The translations under genes and the position numbers were made by a program. 64,000 bases of DNA from Streptomyces venezuelae (GTDB lineage: Bacteria; Actinomycetota; Actinomycetes; Streptomycetales; Streptomycetaceae): the NCBI RefSeq assembly GCF_008642355.1, contig NZ_CP029193.1:7340001-7404000 (forward strand). The letters run 5' to 3'. Within the stretch, counting starts at the first letter, position 1. Each line of letters opens with the position of its first letter. Positions 37,501-45,772 of the stretch are shown here, piece by piece. The notes below the pieces were generated by a model, which was not told the DNA's origin, searched no databases, and worked only from the letters and a program-made list of their open reading frames with translations.

Positions 37501-40500
37501 CGCTCCAGGAGAACGGCAGCAACACCTGGTCGGTGTCGGCGGACGAGGTGACGGCGTCCAGGATCAGTGCGTGCAGGGTGGCGTCGAGCAGCACCGGATG
37601 GACCCGGTAGCGGTCGGCGCCGCCGCTCTCCGCCTCGGGCAGCCGCACCTCGGCGAAGAGGTCGTCCCCGAGCCGCCACGCGGTCACGAGACCCTGCGAG
37701 CCGGGCCCGAAGTCGTAACCGTACGAGGCCAGTTCGGCGTACGGGTCAGGTCCGCCCACGGGGGTGGCCCCGGGCGGCGGCCAGGCACCCCCCAGTGAAC
37801 CGTCCACGGCGACGGGCCCGGCGGGGGCCACCGTGCCCGCTGCGTGCCGGGTCCACACGGCGTCGTCGCCCTCACCCGTGGGCCGCGAGTGGACGGACAC
37901 GGGACGCCGCCCGTCCTCGGTCACGGCACCGACCGCCACCTGCAGATCCACCGCACCCGCACCCTCGTCCCCGAACGCGAGCGGCGTGTGCAACGTCAGC
38001 TCCGCCAGCTCTTCGCAGCCGGCGCGCACCGCGGCCTGCAACGCGAGCTCCACGAAGGCGGAGCCCGGCAGCAGCACCGTGTCCATGACCCGGTGCTCGG
38101 CGAGCCACGCCTGGTCCCGCGGCGAGATCCGCCCGGTCAGCAGATGACTGCCGCCGTCCGCGAGCTCCACGGCGGCCCCGAGCAGCGGGTGCCCCGCCGA
38201 GGCGAGCCCGAGGCCCGCCGGATCCCCCGCCAGCCCCCGACGCCCCTCCAGCCAGAACCGCTCCCGCTGGAAGGCGTACGTCGGCAGATCCACCACCCGG
38301 GGCAGCGGAACAGCGGGGAACCACCCCGTCCAATCGACTTCGGCGCCGGCGGTGAAGGCCTGGGCGGCGGCGCGGGTGAGCTGGGCGGTGTCGCCGTGGT
38401 CGCGGCGCAGGGTGGGGACGACGGTGGCGGGCATGTCGGCCTGCTCGATGGTCTCTTCCATGCCGAGGGCAAGGACGGGGTGGGGGCTGGCTTCGATGAA
38501 CAGGCGGTAGCCGTCGGCGAGGAGCGCTTCGACCGTCTCGGCGAAGCGGACGGGTTGGCGGAGGTTGGTGATCCAGTAGGCGGTGTCGAGGGCGGTGGTG
38601 TCTGCAAGCCGCTCGGCGGTGACGGTGGAGTAGAAGGCGATGTCGGTGGGGGTGGGTCGGATGTCGGCCAAGCGGTCGGTGAGCAGGTCGTGCAGTGCGT
38701 CGATCTGGGGGTTGTGGGAGGCGTAGCCGACGTCGATGACGCGAGCGCGGAGTCCACGCGCTTCCGCCTCGGCGACGACAGCGGCCACATGCTCAGGTGA
38801 CCCAGAAATGACCGTGGATGAGGGGCCGTTGACGGCTGCGACGCTGACGCCCGGCCGGTCTCCGATCAGCTCGGCGGTCTGCTCGGCGCTGGTGCCGACG
38901 GACGCCATGTCGCCGTGTCCCTGAAGCTGCCGCAGTGCGTCGCTGCGTACCGCAACGATCCGTGCCGCATCGTCCAGCGACAGCGCACCCGCGACACACG
39001 CGGCAGCCATCTCGCCCTGCGAATGCCCGATCACCGCAGCCGGGACGATCCCCTGATCCGCCCACACGGCGGCGAGTGAGACCATGACCGCCCACAGCAC
39101 GGGCTGCACGACCTCCACCCGCGACAGCTCATTGCCGTCCCCGCGCAACACCTCCGTCAGCGACCAGTCCACATACGCGGACAGCGCCCGCTCACACTCA
39201 CCGATGCGGGCCGCGAACACGGGCGACTCCTCCAGCAGCTGCGCCCCCATCCCGACCCACTGCGAGCCCTGCCCCGGGAACACGAGCACCGGCCCCGCGC
39301 CGGAAGCCCCCTGTACGGCGCCCTGCACGACGTCCGGGGAGGGCTCGCCCGCTGCCAGGGAGCGCAGTCCGGTGAGGAGCGCGTCGCGGTCCCGGCCCAC
39401 CACCACGGCACGGTTCTCGAAGACCGAGCGGCTCTTGACGAGAGACCAGCCCACGTCCAGGGGCGACGCCGGCCGAGGGTCGGCCGTCGCGCGCTCGGCC
39501 AGCAGCGCGGCCTGCGCCCGCAGCGCTTCCTCACCGCGCGCCGACACCACCCACGGCACCACTCCGGCAGGTGCGTCGGACATGTCGGAGGAGGCGGCGG
39601 GGGTGTCGTCCGGCGCGTCCGGGGCCTGTTCCAGGATGAGGTGGGCGTTCGTGCCCGAGATGCCGAACGCGGAGACTCCGGCTCGGCGCGGGCGGTCGCC
39701 GCGCGGCCAGGCCACCGGCTCGGACAGGAGCCGGACGCCGCTGTTCTCCCAGTCCACGTGCGGCGTGGGCGCGTCGATGTGCAGCGAGGTGGGCAGCTGC
39801 TCGTTCCGCAGCGCCATCACCATCTTGATCACGCCGGCGACCCCGGCCGACGCCTGCGCGTGCCCGATGTTCGACTTGATCGAGCCGAGCCACAGCGGCC
39901 GGTCCTCGGGCCGCTCCTTGCCGTACGTGGCCACAAGTGCGCTCGCCTCGATGGGGTCGCCCAGCATCGTGCCCGTGCCGTGCGCCTCCACCGCGTCGAT
40001 GTCCTCGGCGGACAGCCGTGCGTTGGCGAGCGCCTGGCGGATCACCCGCTGCTGCGCCTGCCCGTTGGGTGCCGTGAGGCCGTTGCTCGTACCGTCCTGG
40101 TTGATGGCCGAGCCGCGGATCACCGCGAGGACCTTGTGGCCGTTGCGCCGGGCCTCCGAGAGGCGTTCGAGGACGACCAGTCCGACACCCTCGGCCCAGC
40201 CGGTGCCGTCGGCGGCGGCCGCGAACGGTTTGCAGCGCCCGTCCTTGGCGAGCCCGCGCTGCAGCGAGAACTCCACGAAGGCGCCGGGCGTCGCCATCAC
40301 CGTCGCGCCGCCCGCGAGGGCGAGCGAGCACTCGCCCTGCCGCAGCGCGTGCGCGGCCTGGTGGATCGCCACCAGCGACGACGAACAGCCGGTGTCGATG
40401 GTCATCGCGGGGCCTTCGAGACCCAGTACGTACGACACGCGGCCCGAGGCGACGCAGCCGAGGTTGCCGGTGCCGATGTACCCCTCCACCTCGGTGGGGC

Positions 40501-43500
40501 GTTCACCGACGAGCGCCAGGTAGTCGAAGATGGTCAGACCCGTGTAGACGCCGGCGTTGCTGCCCTTCAGGGCCTCGCGGTCGAGCCCGGCGCGTTCGAT
40601 CGCCTCCCAGGCGGTCTCCAGGAGCAGCCGCTGCTGCGGGTCCATCGCGACGGCTTCACGCGGACTGATGCCGAAGAATGCGGCGTCGAAGTCTCCCGCG
40701 TCATAGAGGAAGCCGCCCTCGCGGACGTAACTGGTGCCGCGGCTTTCCGGGTCCGGGTCGTACAGCGTCTCCAGGTCCCAGCCGCGGTCGTCGGGGAAGT
40801 CGCTCATGGCGTCCCTGCCGGCCGTGACGAGGTCCCAGAGTTCCTCGGGGGAGCGGACGTCGCCCGGGTAACGGCAGGCCATGCCGACGATCGCGATCGG
40901 CTCGTCGTCAGCGGCCGCCGCCGTCGCGTGTGCCGCCTCCGCGGACGCCGTGTCGCCCGACAGCTCCGACTGGAGGACGTCGGTGAGCGCGTCGGGCGTG
41001 GGATGGTCGAAGACGACCGTGGTGGGCAGGGTCAGACCGGTGCTCTTGTTCAGCCGGTTGCGCAGCTCCACCGCGGTCAGCGAGTCGAAGCCCAGCTCCT
41101 GGAACGGCTTCGTCGCGGGTACGGCGTCGACGTCCGAGTGCCCGAGCGTGGCCGCCGCCTGCGAGCGCACGTGCTGCAACAGCAACTGCCGCTGCTGCGC
41201 CGGCTTCGCCTCCGTCAGCTCCTGGTGCAGCGACGACGCCTTCGACGTGTCCTCCTGCGCCACGGGCGCGCTCGCGCGACGGTTCTCGGGCAGGTCGGCG
41301 AGGAGCGGACTGGGCCGCTGCGCGGTGAACGTCGACGTGAACTGCGCCCAGTCGAAGTTCGCCACCGTCAGCGTCGTCTCGCCCGCGTCCAGCGCCTGGT
41401 GCAGCGCCTTCACACAGAGGTCGGGGCTGAGCGGGTGCAGACCGAAGCGGCTGAAGAACGTCAGTGCCGCCTGGTCGGCGGCCATTCCCGCCTCGGCCCA
41501 GGGGCCCCAGGCGATGGAGGTGGCGGGCAGACCTTGGGAGTGGCGGTGGTCGGCGAGCGCGTCGAGGAAGTGGTTGGCGGCGCCGTACGCGCCCTGCTGG
41601 CCGCTGCCCCACACTCCGGCACCGGACGAGAACATCACGAACGCGGAGAGCTCCGACTCCCGCGTCAGCTCGTGCAGGTGGAGCGCGGCGAGCGCCTTGG
41701 GCCGCAGCACCTCGTCCAGCTCCGCGCCCGTCACCTCGCCGAGGCCGATGTAGTTCGGGACACCGGCGGCGTGCACGACGGCGGTCAGCGGGTGCTCGGC
41801 GGGAACGCCGTCGACGAGTCGGCGCACCTGCTCGCGGTCGCCGACGTCGCAGGCGGTGAGGGTGACACGCGCGCCCAGTTCCTCCAGCTCCGCGGCGAGT
41901 TCCCGCGCACCCGGCGCGTCGGGGCCGCGGCGGCTGGTGAGGAGCAGGTGCGGGGCGCCCTCGCGGGCGAGCCAGCGGGCGAGGACGGCGCCGATGCCCC
42001 CGGTGCCGCCGGTGATGAGGGTGGTGCCCCGGGGCTGCCAGCTCACCCCGCTGTTCCGGGGAGTGGCGGGGGCGTGGGCGAGACGGCGGGCGTGGACGCC
42101 GGAGGGACGTATCGCGATCTGATCCTCGTCCCGCGCGGCGGGAGCGGGGGCGAGGGCCGCGGCCAGACGGTTCAGCGACTGGTGGTCGATACGCGCGGGC
42201 AGATCGACGAGCCCGCCCCACAACCGCGGATACTCCAGAGCGGCGACACGCCCGAGACCCCAGACCTGCGCCTGCACGGGACGCGTGAGCGCATCGGCGG
42301 CACCGGTGGAGACGGCACCCTGCGTGAGGGTGCGCAGGACGACGTCGGTGCCGTTGTCGCCGAGGGCCTGGACGAGAGCGGTCGTCGCGGCGAGACCGGC
42401 GGGCACGGCAGGGTGCTCGGGGTGCGGCTCCTCGTCGAGCGCGAGCAGGTTGACGATGCCCGCGTGCTGCTCGTCGCCCATCCGCGACCGCAACTCCTGC
42501 GCCAGCACGCCACGTTCCACGGCGCGCGCGTCCAGCACATGACTCCGCACCTCGCCGCCGTGTGCCGCCAGTGTCTGCGCGGTCGCCAGGACGGCGGGGT
42601 GGTCGGTGTGCGCGGCGGGCACGAGCAGCAGCCAGCTGCCGCCGAGCTCGGGTGCCGCCGTGTCGGGGAGCTGCTTCCAGGTGACGTGGTAACGCCAGGA
42701 GTCGACCGTGGACTGCTCCCGGTGCCGCCGCCGCCAGGCCGACAGGACGGGCAAGGCGGGCTCCAGCGCCCCGACGGTCTCCGCCTGCCCCTCGATCTCC
42801 AGGCTGCTCGCGAGGCCGTCGATGTCGAGCTCCTCGATGGCCTGCCACACCCTGGCCTCGACCGGGTCGTGCCCGCCTGCCCCCGGCGCCACCGCGGCGG
42901 GCGGCTCCACCCAGTACTGCTTGCGCTGGAAGGCGTACGTGGGCAGGTCGACGGTACGAGGAGTCGGGTCGGCCGGGAACCAGCGCCGCCAGTCGATGTC
43001 GGCACCCGCGGCGAAGGCCTGCGCGGCGGCGTGGGTGAGCTGGGTGCGCCCGCCGTGGTCGCGGCGCAGGGTGGGAACGGTGGTGGCCGCGACCCCGGCT
43101 CGCTCGATGGTCTCCTGGATGCCGAGGTTGAGGACGGGGTGGGGGCTGGCTTCGATGAAGAGGCGGTAGCCGTCGGCGAGGAGTGCTTCGACTGTTTCGG
43201 CGAAGCGGACGGGTTGGCGCAGGTTGGTGACCCAATATGCGGTGTCGAGGGCGGTGGTGTCGTCGAGTCGTTCGGCGGTGACGGTGGAGTAGAAGGCGAT
43301 GTCGGTGGGGGTGGGTCGGATGTCGGCCAGGCGGTCGGTGAGCAGGTCGTGCAGTGCGTCGATCTGGGGGTTGTGGGAGGCGTAGCCGACGTCGATCACC
43401 CGAGCGCGCAGTCCGGCCGCTTCCGCGTCCGCGACGACGGCCGCCACATCCTCGGGCGAACCCGAAATGACCGTGGATGAGGGGCCGTTGACGGCTGCGA

Positions 43501-45640
43501 CGCTGACGCCCGGCCGGTCGCCGATCAGCTCGGCGGTCTGCTCGGCGCTGGTGCCGACGGACGCCATGTCGCCGTGCCCCTGAAGCTGCCGCAGTGCGTC
43601 GCTGCGTACCGCAACGATCCGTGCCGCATCGTCCAGCGACAGCGCGCCCGCGACACACGCAGCGGCCATCTCGCCCTGCGAATGCCCGATCACAGCCGCA
43701 GGCGTAATCCCCTGGTCGGCCCACACGGCGGCGAGTGAGACCATGACCGCCCACAACACCGGCTGCACGACCTCGACGCGGGCCAGCTCGCTGCCGTCCC
43801 CGCGCAACACCTCCGTCAGCGACCAGTCCACATACGCGGACAGCGCCCGCTCACACTCACCGATGCGGGCCGCGAAGACGGGCGACTCCTCCAGCAGTTG
43901 CGCCCCCATCCCGACCCACTGCGACCCCTGCCCCGGGAACACAAGAACCGGCCCAGGACCCATGTCACCCGCGATCCCGGACACGACATCCGCGGTCGCC
44001 TCACCCGCGGCCAGTGCCCCCAGCGAGGAGATCGCCTGGGCGGAGTCCTGCCCGATCACGACGGCCCGGTGTTCGAGGACCGCGCGGCTCGTGGCCAGCG
44101 ACCAGCCGATCTCGGTCGACCGCGCCTCCGTGCCGTGTGCCGCGAACTCGGCCAGCCGACGGGCCTGTTCGCGCAGCGCGTCGGCGGTCCGCGCGGAGAC
44201 GACCCACGGCACCACCGAACCCGGCGGCGCCTCGGCAACTTCAGCCGCAGCCGCCTCTTCCTGCGACGGCGCCTCCTCCAGGATCAGATGCGCGTTCGTC
44301 CCCGAGATGCCGAACGCCGAGACCCCCGCACGCCGCGTCCGCTCCGACCGCCATTCGACCGGCTCGGAGAGCAGCCGTACACCGCCCTGATCCCACTGGA
44401 CGTGCGGCGAGGGCGCGTCGATGTGCAGTGACGTGGGGAGGATGCCGTTGCGCAGGGCCATGACCATCTTGATCACACCGGCGACACCGGCGGCGGCCTG
44501 TGTGTGACCGATGTTGGACTTGACCGACCCGAGCCACAGCGGCCTGCCGTCCGGCCGGCTCCGCCCGTACGTGGCGAGGAGCGCGTTGGCCTCGATGGGG
44601 TCGCCGAGCGTGGTGCCCGTGCCGTGGGCCTCCACGGCGTCGACGTCCTCGGCGGAGAGGCGGGCGTTGGCGAGAGCCGCGCGGATGACACGCTCCTGCG
44701 AGGGACCGTTGGGCGCGGCCAACCCGTTGCTCGTGCCGTCCTGATTGACGGCCGAACCCCGCACCACAGCAAGGACCTTGTGGCCGCAGCGGCGGGCGTC
44801 GGAGAGCAGTTCCAGCGCCACGACTCCGGCGCCCTCTCCCCAGCCGGTCCCGTCGGCGGCGGCCGCGAACGGCTTGCAGCGGCCGTCGGGGGCGAGCCCG
44901 CGCTGCCGCGAGAACTCGGTGAACGAACCGGGTGTGGCCATCACCGTCGACCCGCCGGCCAGCGCGAGCGAGCACTCGCCCTGCCGCAGCGCCTGACTCG
45001 CCAGGTGGATCGCGACCAGGGACGACGAGCACGCCGTGTCGACCGTCACGGCGGGCCCTTCGAGCCCCAGCGTGTAGCTGATGCGGCCCGACACCACACT
45101 GCCGAGGTTGCCGGTGCCGATGTACCCCTCGACCTCACTGGCCGTCTGGCTGATGAGCGTCAGGTAGTCGTGGGCACTGACTCCGGTGAAGACACCCGTG
45201 TCGCTGCCCCGCAACGCCTGCGGGTTGAGGCCCGCGTGCTCGATCGCCTCCCACGCGGTCTCCAGGAGCAGCCGCTGCTGCGGGTCCATCGCGACCGCTT
45301 CGCGCGGGCTGATGCCGAAGAACTCGGCGTCGAAACGGCCCGCGTCGTAGAGGAAGGCGCCGTCCCGCACGTAACTGGTCGCCGGGTGCTCCGGGTCCGG
45401 GTGGTAGAGGGACTCCAGGTCCCAGCCCCGGTCGTCGGGAAAGCCCGAGACGGCGTCGCCCCCGTCGCGCACGAGCTGCCACAGGTCCTCCGCGGACCGG
45501 GCGCCGCCGGGAAAACGGCAGGCCATGCCGACGATGGCGACCGGCTCGGCCGACTCCTTGTCGCGGAGCTTCTGGCGGGCCTCGCGCAGCTCCGCGGTGA
45601 CCCACTTGAGGTGATCGAGAAGCTTCTCCTCGTTCGACAT
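34550..45640 (-). CDS. monAVIII: Modular polyketide synthase, modules 11 (KS-AT-KR-ACP) and 12 (KS-AT-DH0-ER0-KR-ACP), no thioesterase
   Basis: 3696 residues from ATG 45640, which has AAGGAG ten bases upstream; the longer frame to 45751 lacks support. The protein has a docking coiled coil, then KS11 (Cys204), AT11 (GHSQGE, Ser654; YASH, methylmalonyl), KR11 (A-type, WGSGQQ) and ACP11 (Ser1520). Module 12 has KS12 (Cys1752 in DTGCSSS), AT12 (Ser2207, methylmalonyl), a DH whose motif reads H2516-RVM-D-TVLLP with Gly lost and YGPxF degraded, a shortened ER remnant (about 2960-3200), a KR (from about 3233) and ACP12 (Ser3551). The last ~130 residues resemble a C-terminal docking tail (ASADEIFAFIDRDLG) rather than a thioesterase. 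Prediction: two propionates, each ending as an alcohol, matching monensin C1-C5. Confidence 0.93.
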   Translation of the reverse strand: MSNEEKLLDHLKWVTAELREARQKLRDKESAEPVAIVGMACRFPGGARSAEDLWQLVRDGGDAVSGFPDDRGWDLESLYHPDPEHPATSYVRDGAFLYDAGRFDAEFFGISPREAVAMDPQQRLLLETAWEAIEHAGLNPQALRGSDTGVFTGVSAHDYLTLISQTASEVEGYIGTGNLGSVVSGRISYTLGLEGPAVTVDTACSSSLVAIHLASQALRQGECSLALAGGSTVMATPGSFTEFSRQRGLAPDGRCKPFAAAADGTGWGEGAGVVALELLSDARRCGHKVLAVVRGSAVNQDGTSNGLAAPNGPSQERVIRAALANARLSAEDVDAVEAHGTGTTLGDPIEANALLATYGRSRPDGRPLWLGSVKSNIGHTQAAAGVAGVIKMVMALRNGILPTSLHIDAPSPHVQWDQGGVRLLSEPVEWRSERTRRAGVSAFGISGTNAHLILEEAPSQEEAAAAEVAEAPPGSVVPWVVSARTADALREQARRLAEFAAHGTEARSTEIGWSLATSRAVLEHRAVVIGQDSAQAISSLGALAAGEATADVVSGIAGDMGPGPVLVFPGQGSQWVGMGAQLLEESPVFAARIGECERALSAYVDWSLTEVLRGDGSELARVEVVQPVLWAVMVSLAAVWADQGITPAAVIGHSQGEMAAACVAGALSLDDAARIVAVRSDALRQLQGHGDMASVGTSAEQTAELIGDRPGVSVAAVNGPSSTVISGSPEDVAAVVADAEAAGLRARVIDVGYASHNPQIDALHDLLTDRLADIRPTPTDIAFYSTVTAERLDDTTALDTAYWVTNLRQPVRFAETVEALLADGYRLFIEASPHPVLNLGIQETIERAGVAATTVPTLRRDHGGRTQLTHAAAQAFAAGADIDWRRWFPADPTPRTVDLPTYAFQRKQYWVEPPAAVAPGAGGHDPVEARVWQAIEELDIDGLASSLEIEGQAETVGALEPALPVLSAWRRRHREQSTVDSWRYHVTWKQLPDTAAPELGGSWLLLVPAAHTDHPAVLATAQTLAAHGGEVRSHVLDARAVERGVLAQELRSRMGDEQHAGIVNLLALDEEPHPEHPAVPAGLAATTALVQALGDNGTDVVLRTLTQGAVSTGAADALTRPVQAQVWGLGRVAALEYPRLWGGLVDLPARIDHQSLNRLAAALAPAPAARDEDQIAIRPSGVHARRLAHAPATPRNSGVSWQPRGTTLITGGTGGIGAVLARWLAREGAPHLLLTSRRGPDAPGARELAAELEELGARVTLTACDVGDREQVRRLVDGVPAEHPLTAVVHAAGVPNYIGLGEVTGAELDEVLRPKALAALHLHELTRESELSAFVMFSSGAGVWGSGQQGAYGAANHFLDALADHRHSQGLPATSIAWGPWAEAGMAADQAALTFFSRFGLHPLSPDLCVKALHQALDAGETTLTVANFDWAQFTSTFTAQRPSPLLADLPENRRASAPVAQEDTSKASSLHQELTEAKPAQQRQLLLQHVRSQAAATLGHSDVDAVPATKPFQELGFDSLTAVELRNRLNKSTGLTLPTTVVFDHPTPDALTDVLQSELSGDTASAEAAHATAAAADDEPIAIVGMACRYPGDVRSPEELWDLVTAGRDAMSDFPDDRGWDLETLYDPDPESRGTSYVREGGFLYDAGDFDAAFFGISPREAVAMDPQQRLLLETAWEAIERAGLDREALKGSNAGVYTGLTIFDYLALVGERPTEVEGYIGTGNLGCVASGRVSYVLGLEGPAMTIDTGCSSSLVAIHQAAHALRQGECSLALAGGATVMATPGAFVEFSLQRGLAKDGRCKPFAAAADGTGWAEGVGLVVLERLSEARRNGHKVLAVIRGSAINQDGTSNGLTAPNGQAQQRVIRQALANARLSAEDIDAVEAHGTGTMLGDPIEASALVATYGKERPEDRPLWLGSIKSNIGHAQASAGVAGVIKMVMALRNEQLPTSLHIDAPTPHVDWENSGVRLLSEPVAWPRGDRPRRAGVSAFGISGTNAHLILEQAPDAPDDTPAASSDMSDAPAGVVPWVVSARGEEALRAQAALLAERATADPRPASPLDVGWSLVKSRSVFENRAVVVGRDRDALLTGLRSLAAGEPSPDVVQGAVQGASGAGPVLVFPGQGSQWVGMGAQLLEESPVFAARIGECERALSAYVDWSLTEVLRGDGNELSRVEVVQPVLWAVMVSLAAVWADQGIVPAAVIGHSQGEMAAACVAGALSLDDAARIVAVRSDALRQLQGHGDMASVGTSAEQTAELIGDRPGVSVAAVNGPSSTVISGSPEHVAAVVAEAEARGLRARVIDVGYASHNPQIDALHDLLTDRLADIRPTPTDIAFYSTVTAERLADTTALDTAYWITNLRQPVRFAETVEALLADGYRLFIEASPHPVLALGMEETIEQADMPATVVPTLRRDHGDTAQLTRAAAQAFTAGAEVDWTGWFPAVPLPRVVDLPTYAFQRERFWLEGRRGLAGDPAGLGLASAGHPLLGAAVELADGGSHLLTGRISPRDQAWLAEHRVMDTVLLPGSAFVELALQAAVRAGCEELAELTLHTPLAFGDEGAGAVDLQVAVGAVTEDGRRPVSVHSRPTGEGDDAVWTRHAAGTVAPAGPVAVDGSLGGAWPPPGATPVGGPDPYAELASYGYDFGPGSQGLVTAWRLGDDLFAEVRLPEAESGGADRYRVHPVLLDATLHALILDAVTSSADTDQVLLPFSWSGLRVHAPGTDSLRVRIARTAPDQLALTAVDDGGAPVLTLESLTVRPVAAHQIAGARTADRDALFRLVWAEAAARADEHVEGGGVVRPAVVAPAGVPLGATLADALSGAPVRETFAALREGVAAGGEAPDVVLAVCATPGHRGADDVEGAAAYARLATVTLLSLLKEWVDDPAFAASRLVVVTRGAVAARPGEAVGDLPGASLWGLVRSAQAENPGRLTLLDVDESEESLAALPGVLALGEPELALRGGRAFVPRLVRDDASARLAPPVGATTWRLSGDALVDAPEARRALEPHEVRVALRAAAPDPEPLGPGRVVGAGVVTEVGDAAGPVGVGDRVMGLFDAVGPVAVTDAALLTAVPGGWSWTRAAGSLGAYVAAYHVLADVVAPSGAATLLVAEGTGSVGRAVPRLAPHLGVDIVDGAADFTLDRDGALVIRRADAADEGRGVAPPEPGRVRDILAALAELMPPTGSAEDGDVRDGGPLIPLDVTAWDVRQAPAAVAAPPTAGTTVYTLPVAFDPEGTVLITGGTGALGALTARHLVERHGARHLLLSSRRGADAPGALELAADLAALGAHITFAACDPGDRDAAVALLESVPAGHPLTAVFHCAGTVNDAVVQNLTAGQVEEVMRVKADAAWNLHELTRDADLSAFVLYSSVAGLLGGPGQGSYTAANAFLDALARHRQDRGAAATSLAWGYWDLESGMSGRLTDADRARHARAGVVGLGADEGLALLDTAWAGGLPLYAPVRLDLTRMRRQAESRPAPALLQDLVRGAGSRSGGGSAGSAGASALRRSLGAMSDAEREEALLDLVCTHIAAVLGYDATTPVNATQGLRELGFDSLTAVELRNRLSTATGLKLPATFVFDHPNPAELAAQLRQELAPRAVDPLADVLAEFERLENSLLSVSAKDGTARAELAGRLRATLARLDVPRETAGQVAEEATVVARIQDASADEIFAFIDRDLGRGDGTGQSDGQGNGQAVEGQR

Positions 45641-45772
45641 CTGACCCAGGCTCCTTGGCGCTACGTGGTGATCGGGAGGATTGCGGGCGGCTGTGAGGGG
45701 GCTGTGAGGGCGGGTGGGCGAGCGGGTGCGGGGACAGGTGTGCGGGGCCAAGGCTCAGGGGTCCCGGAAGGC

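Noticed and set aside
34883..43480. Long plus-strand frames (971 and 1279 codons) opposite the minus-strand PKS genes
   Set aside because: Shadow frames of monAVIII; composition and lack of motifs show they are not genes.
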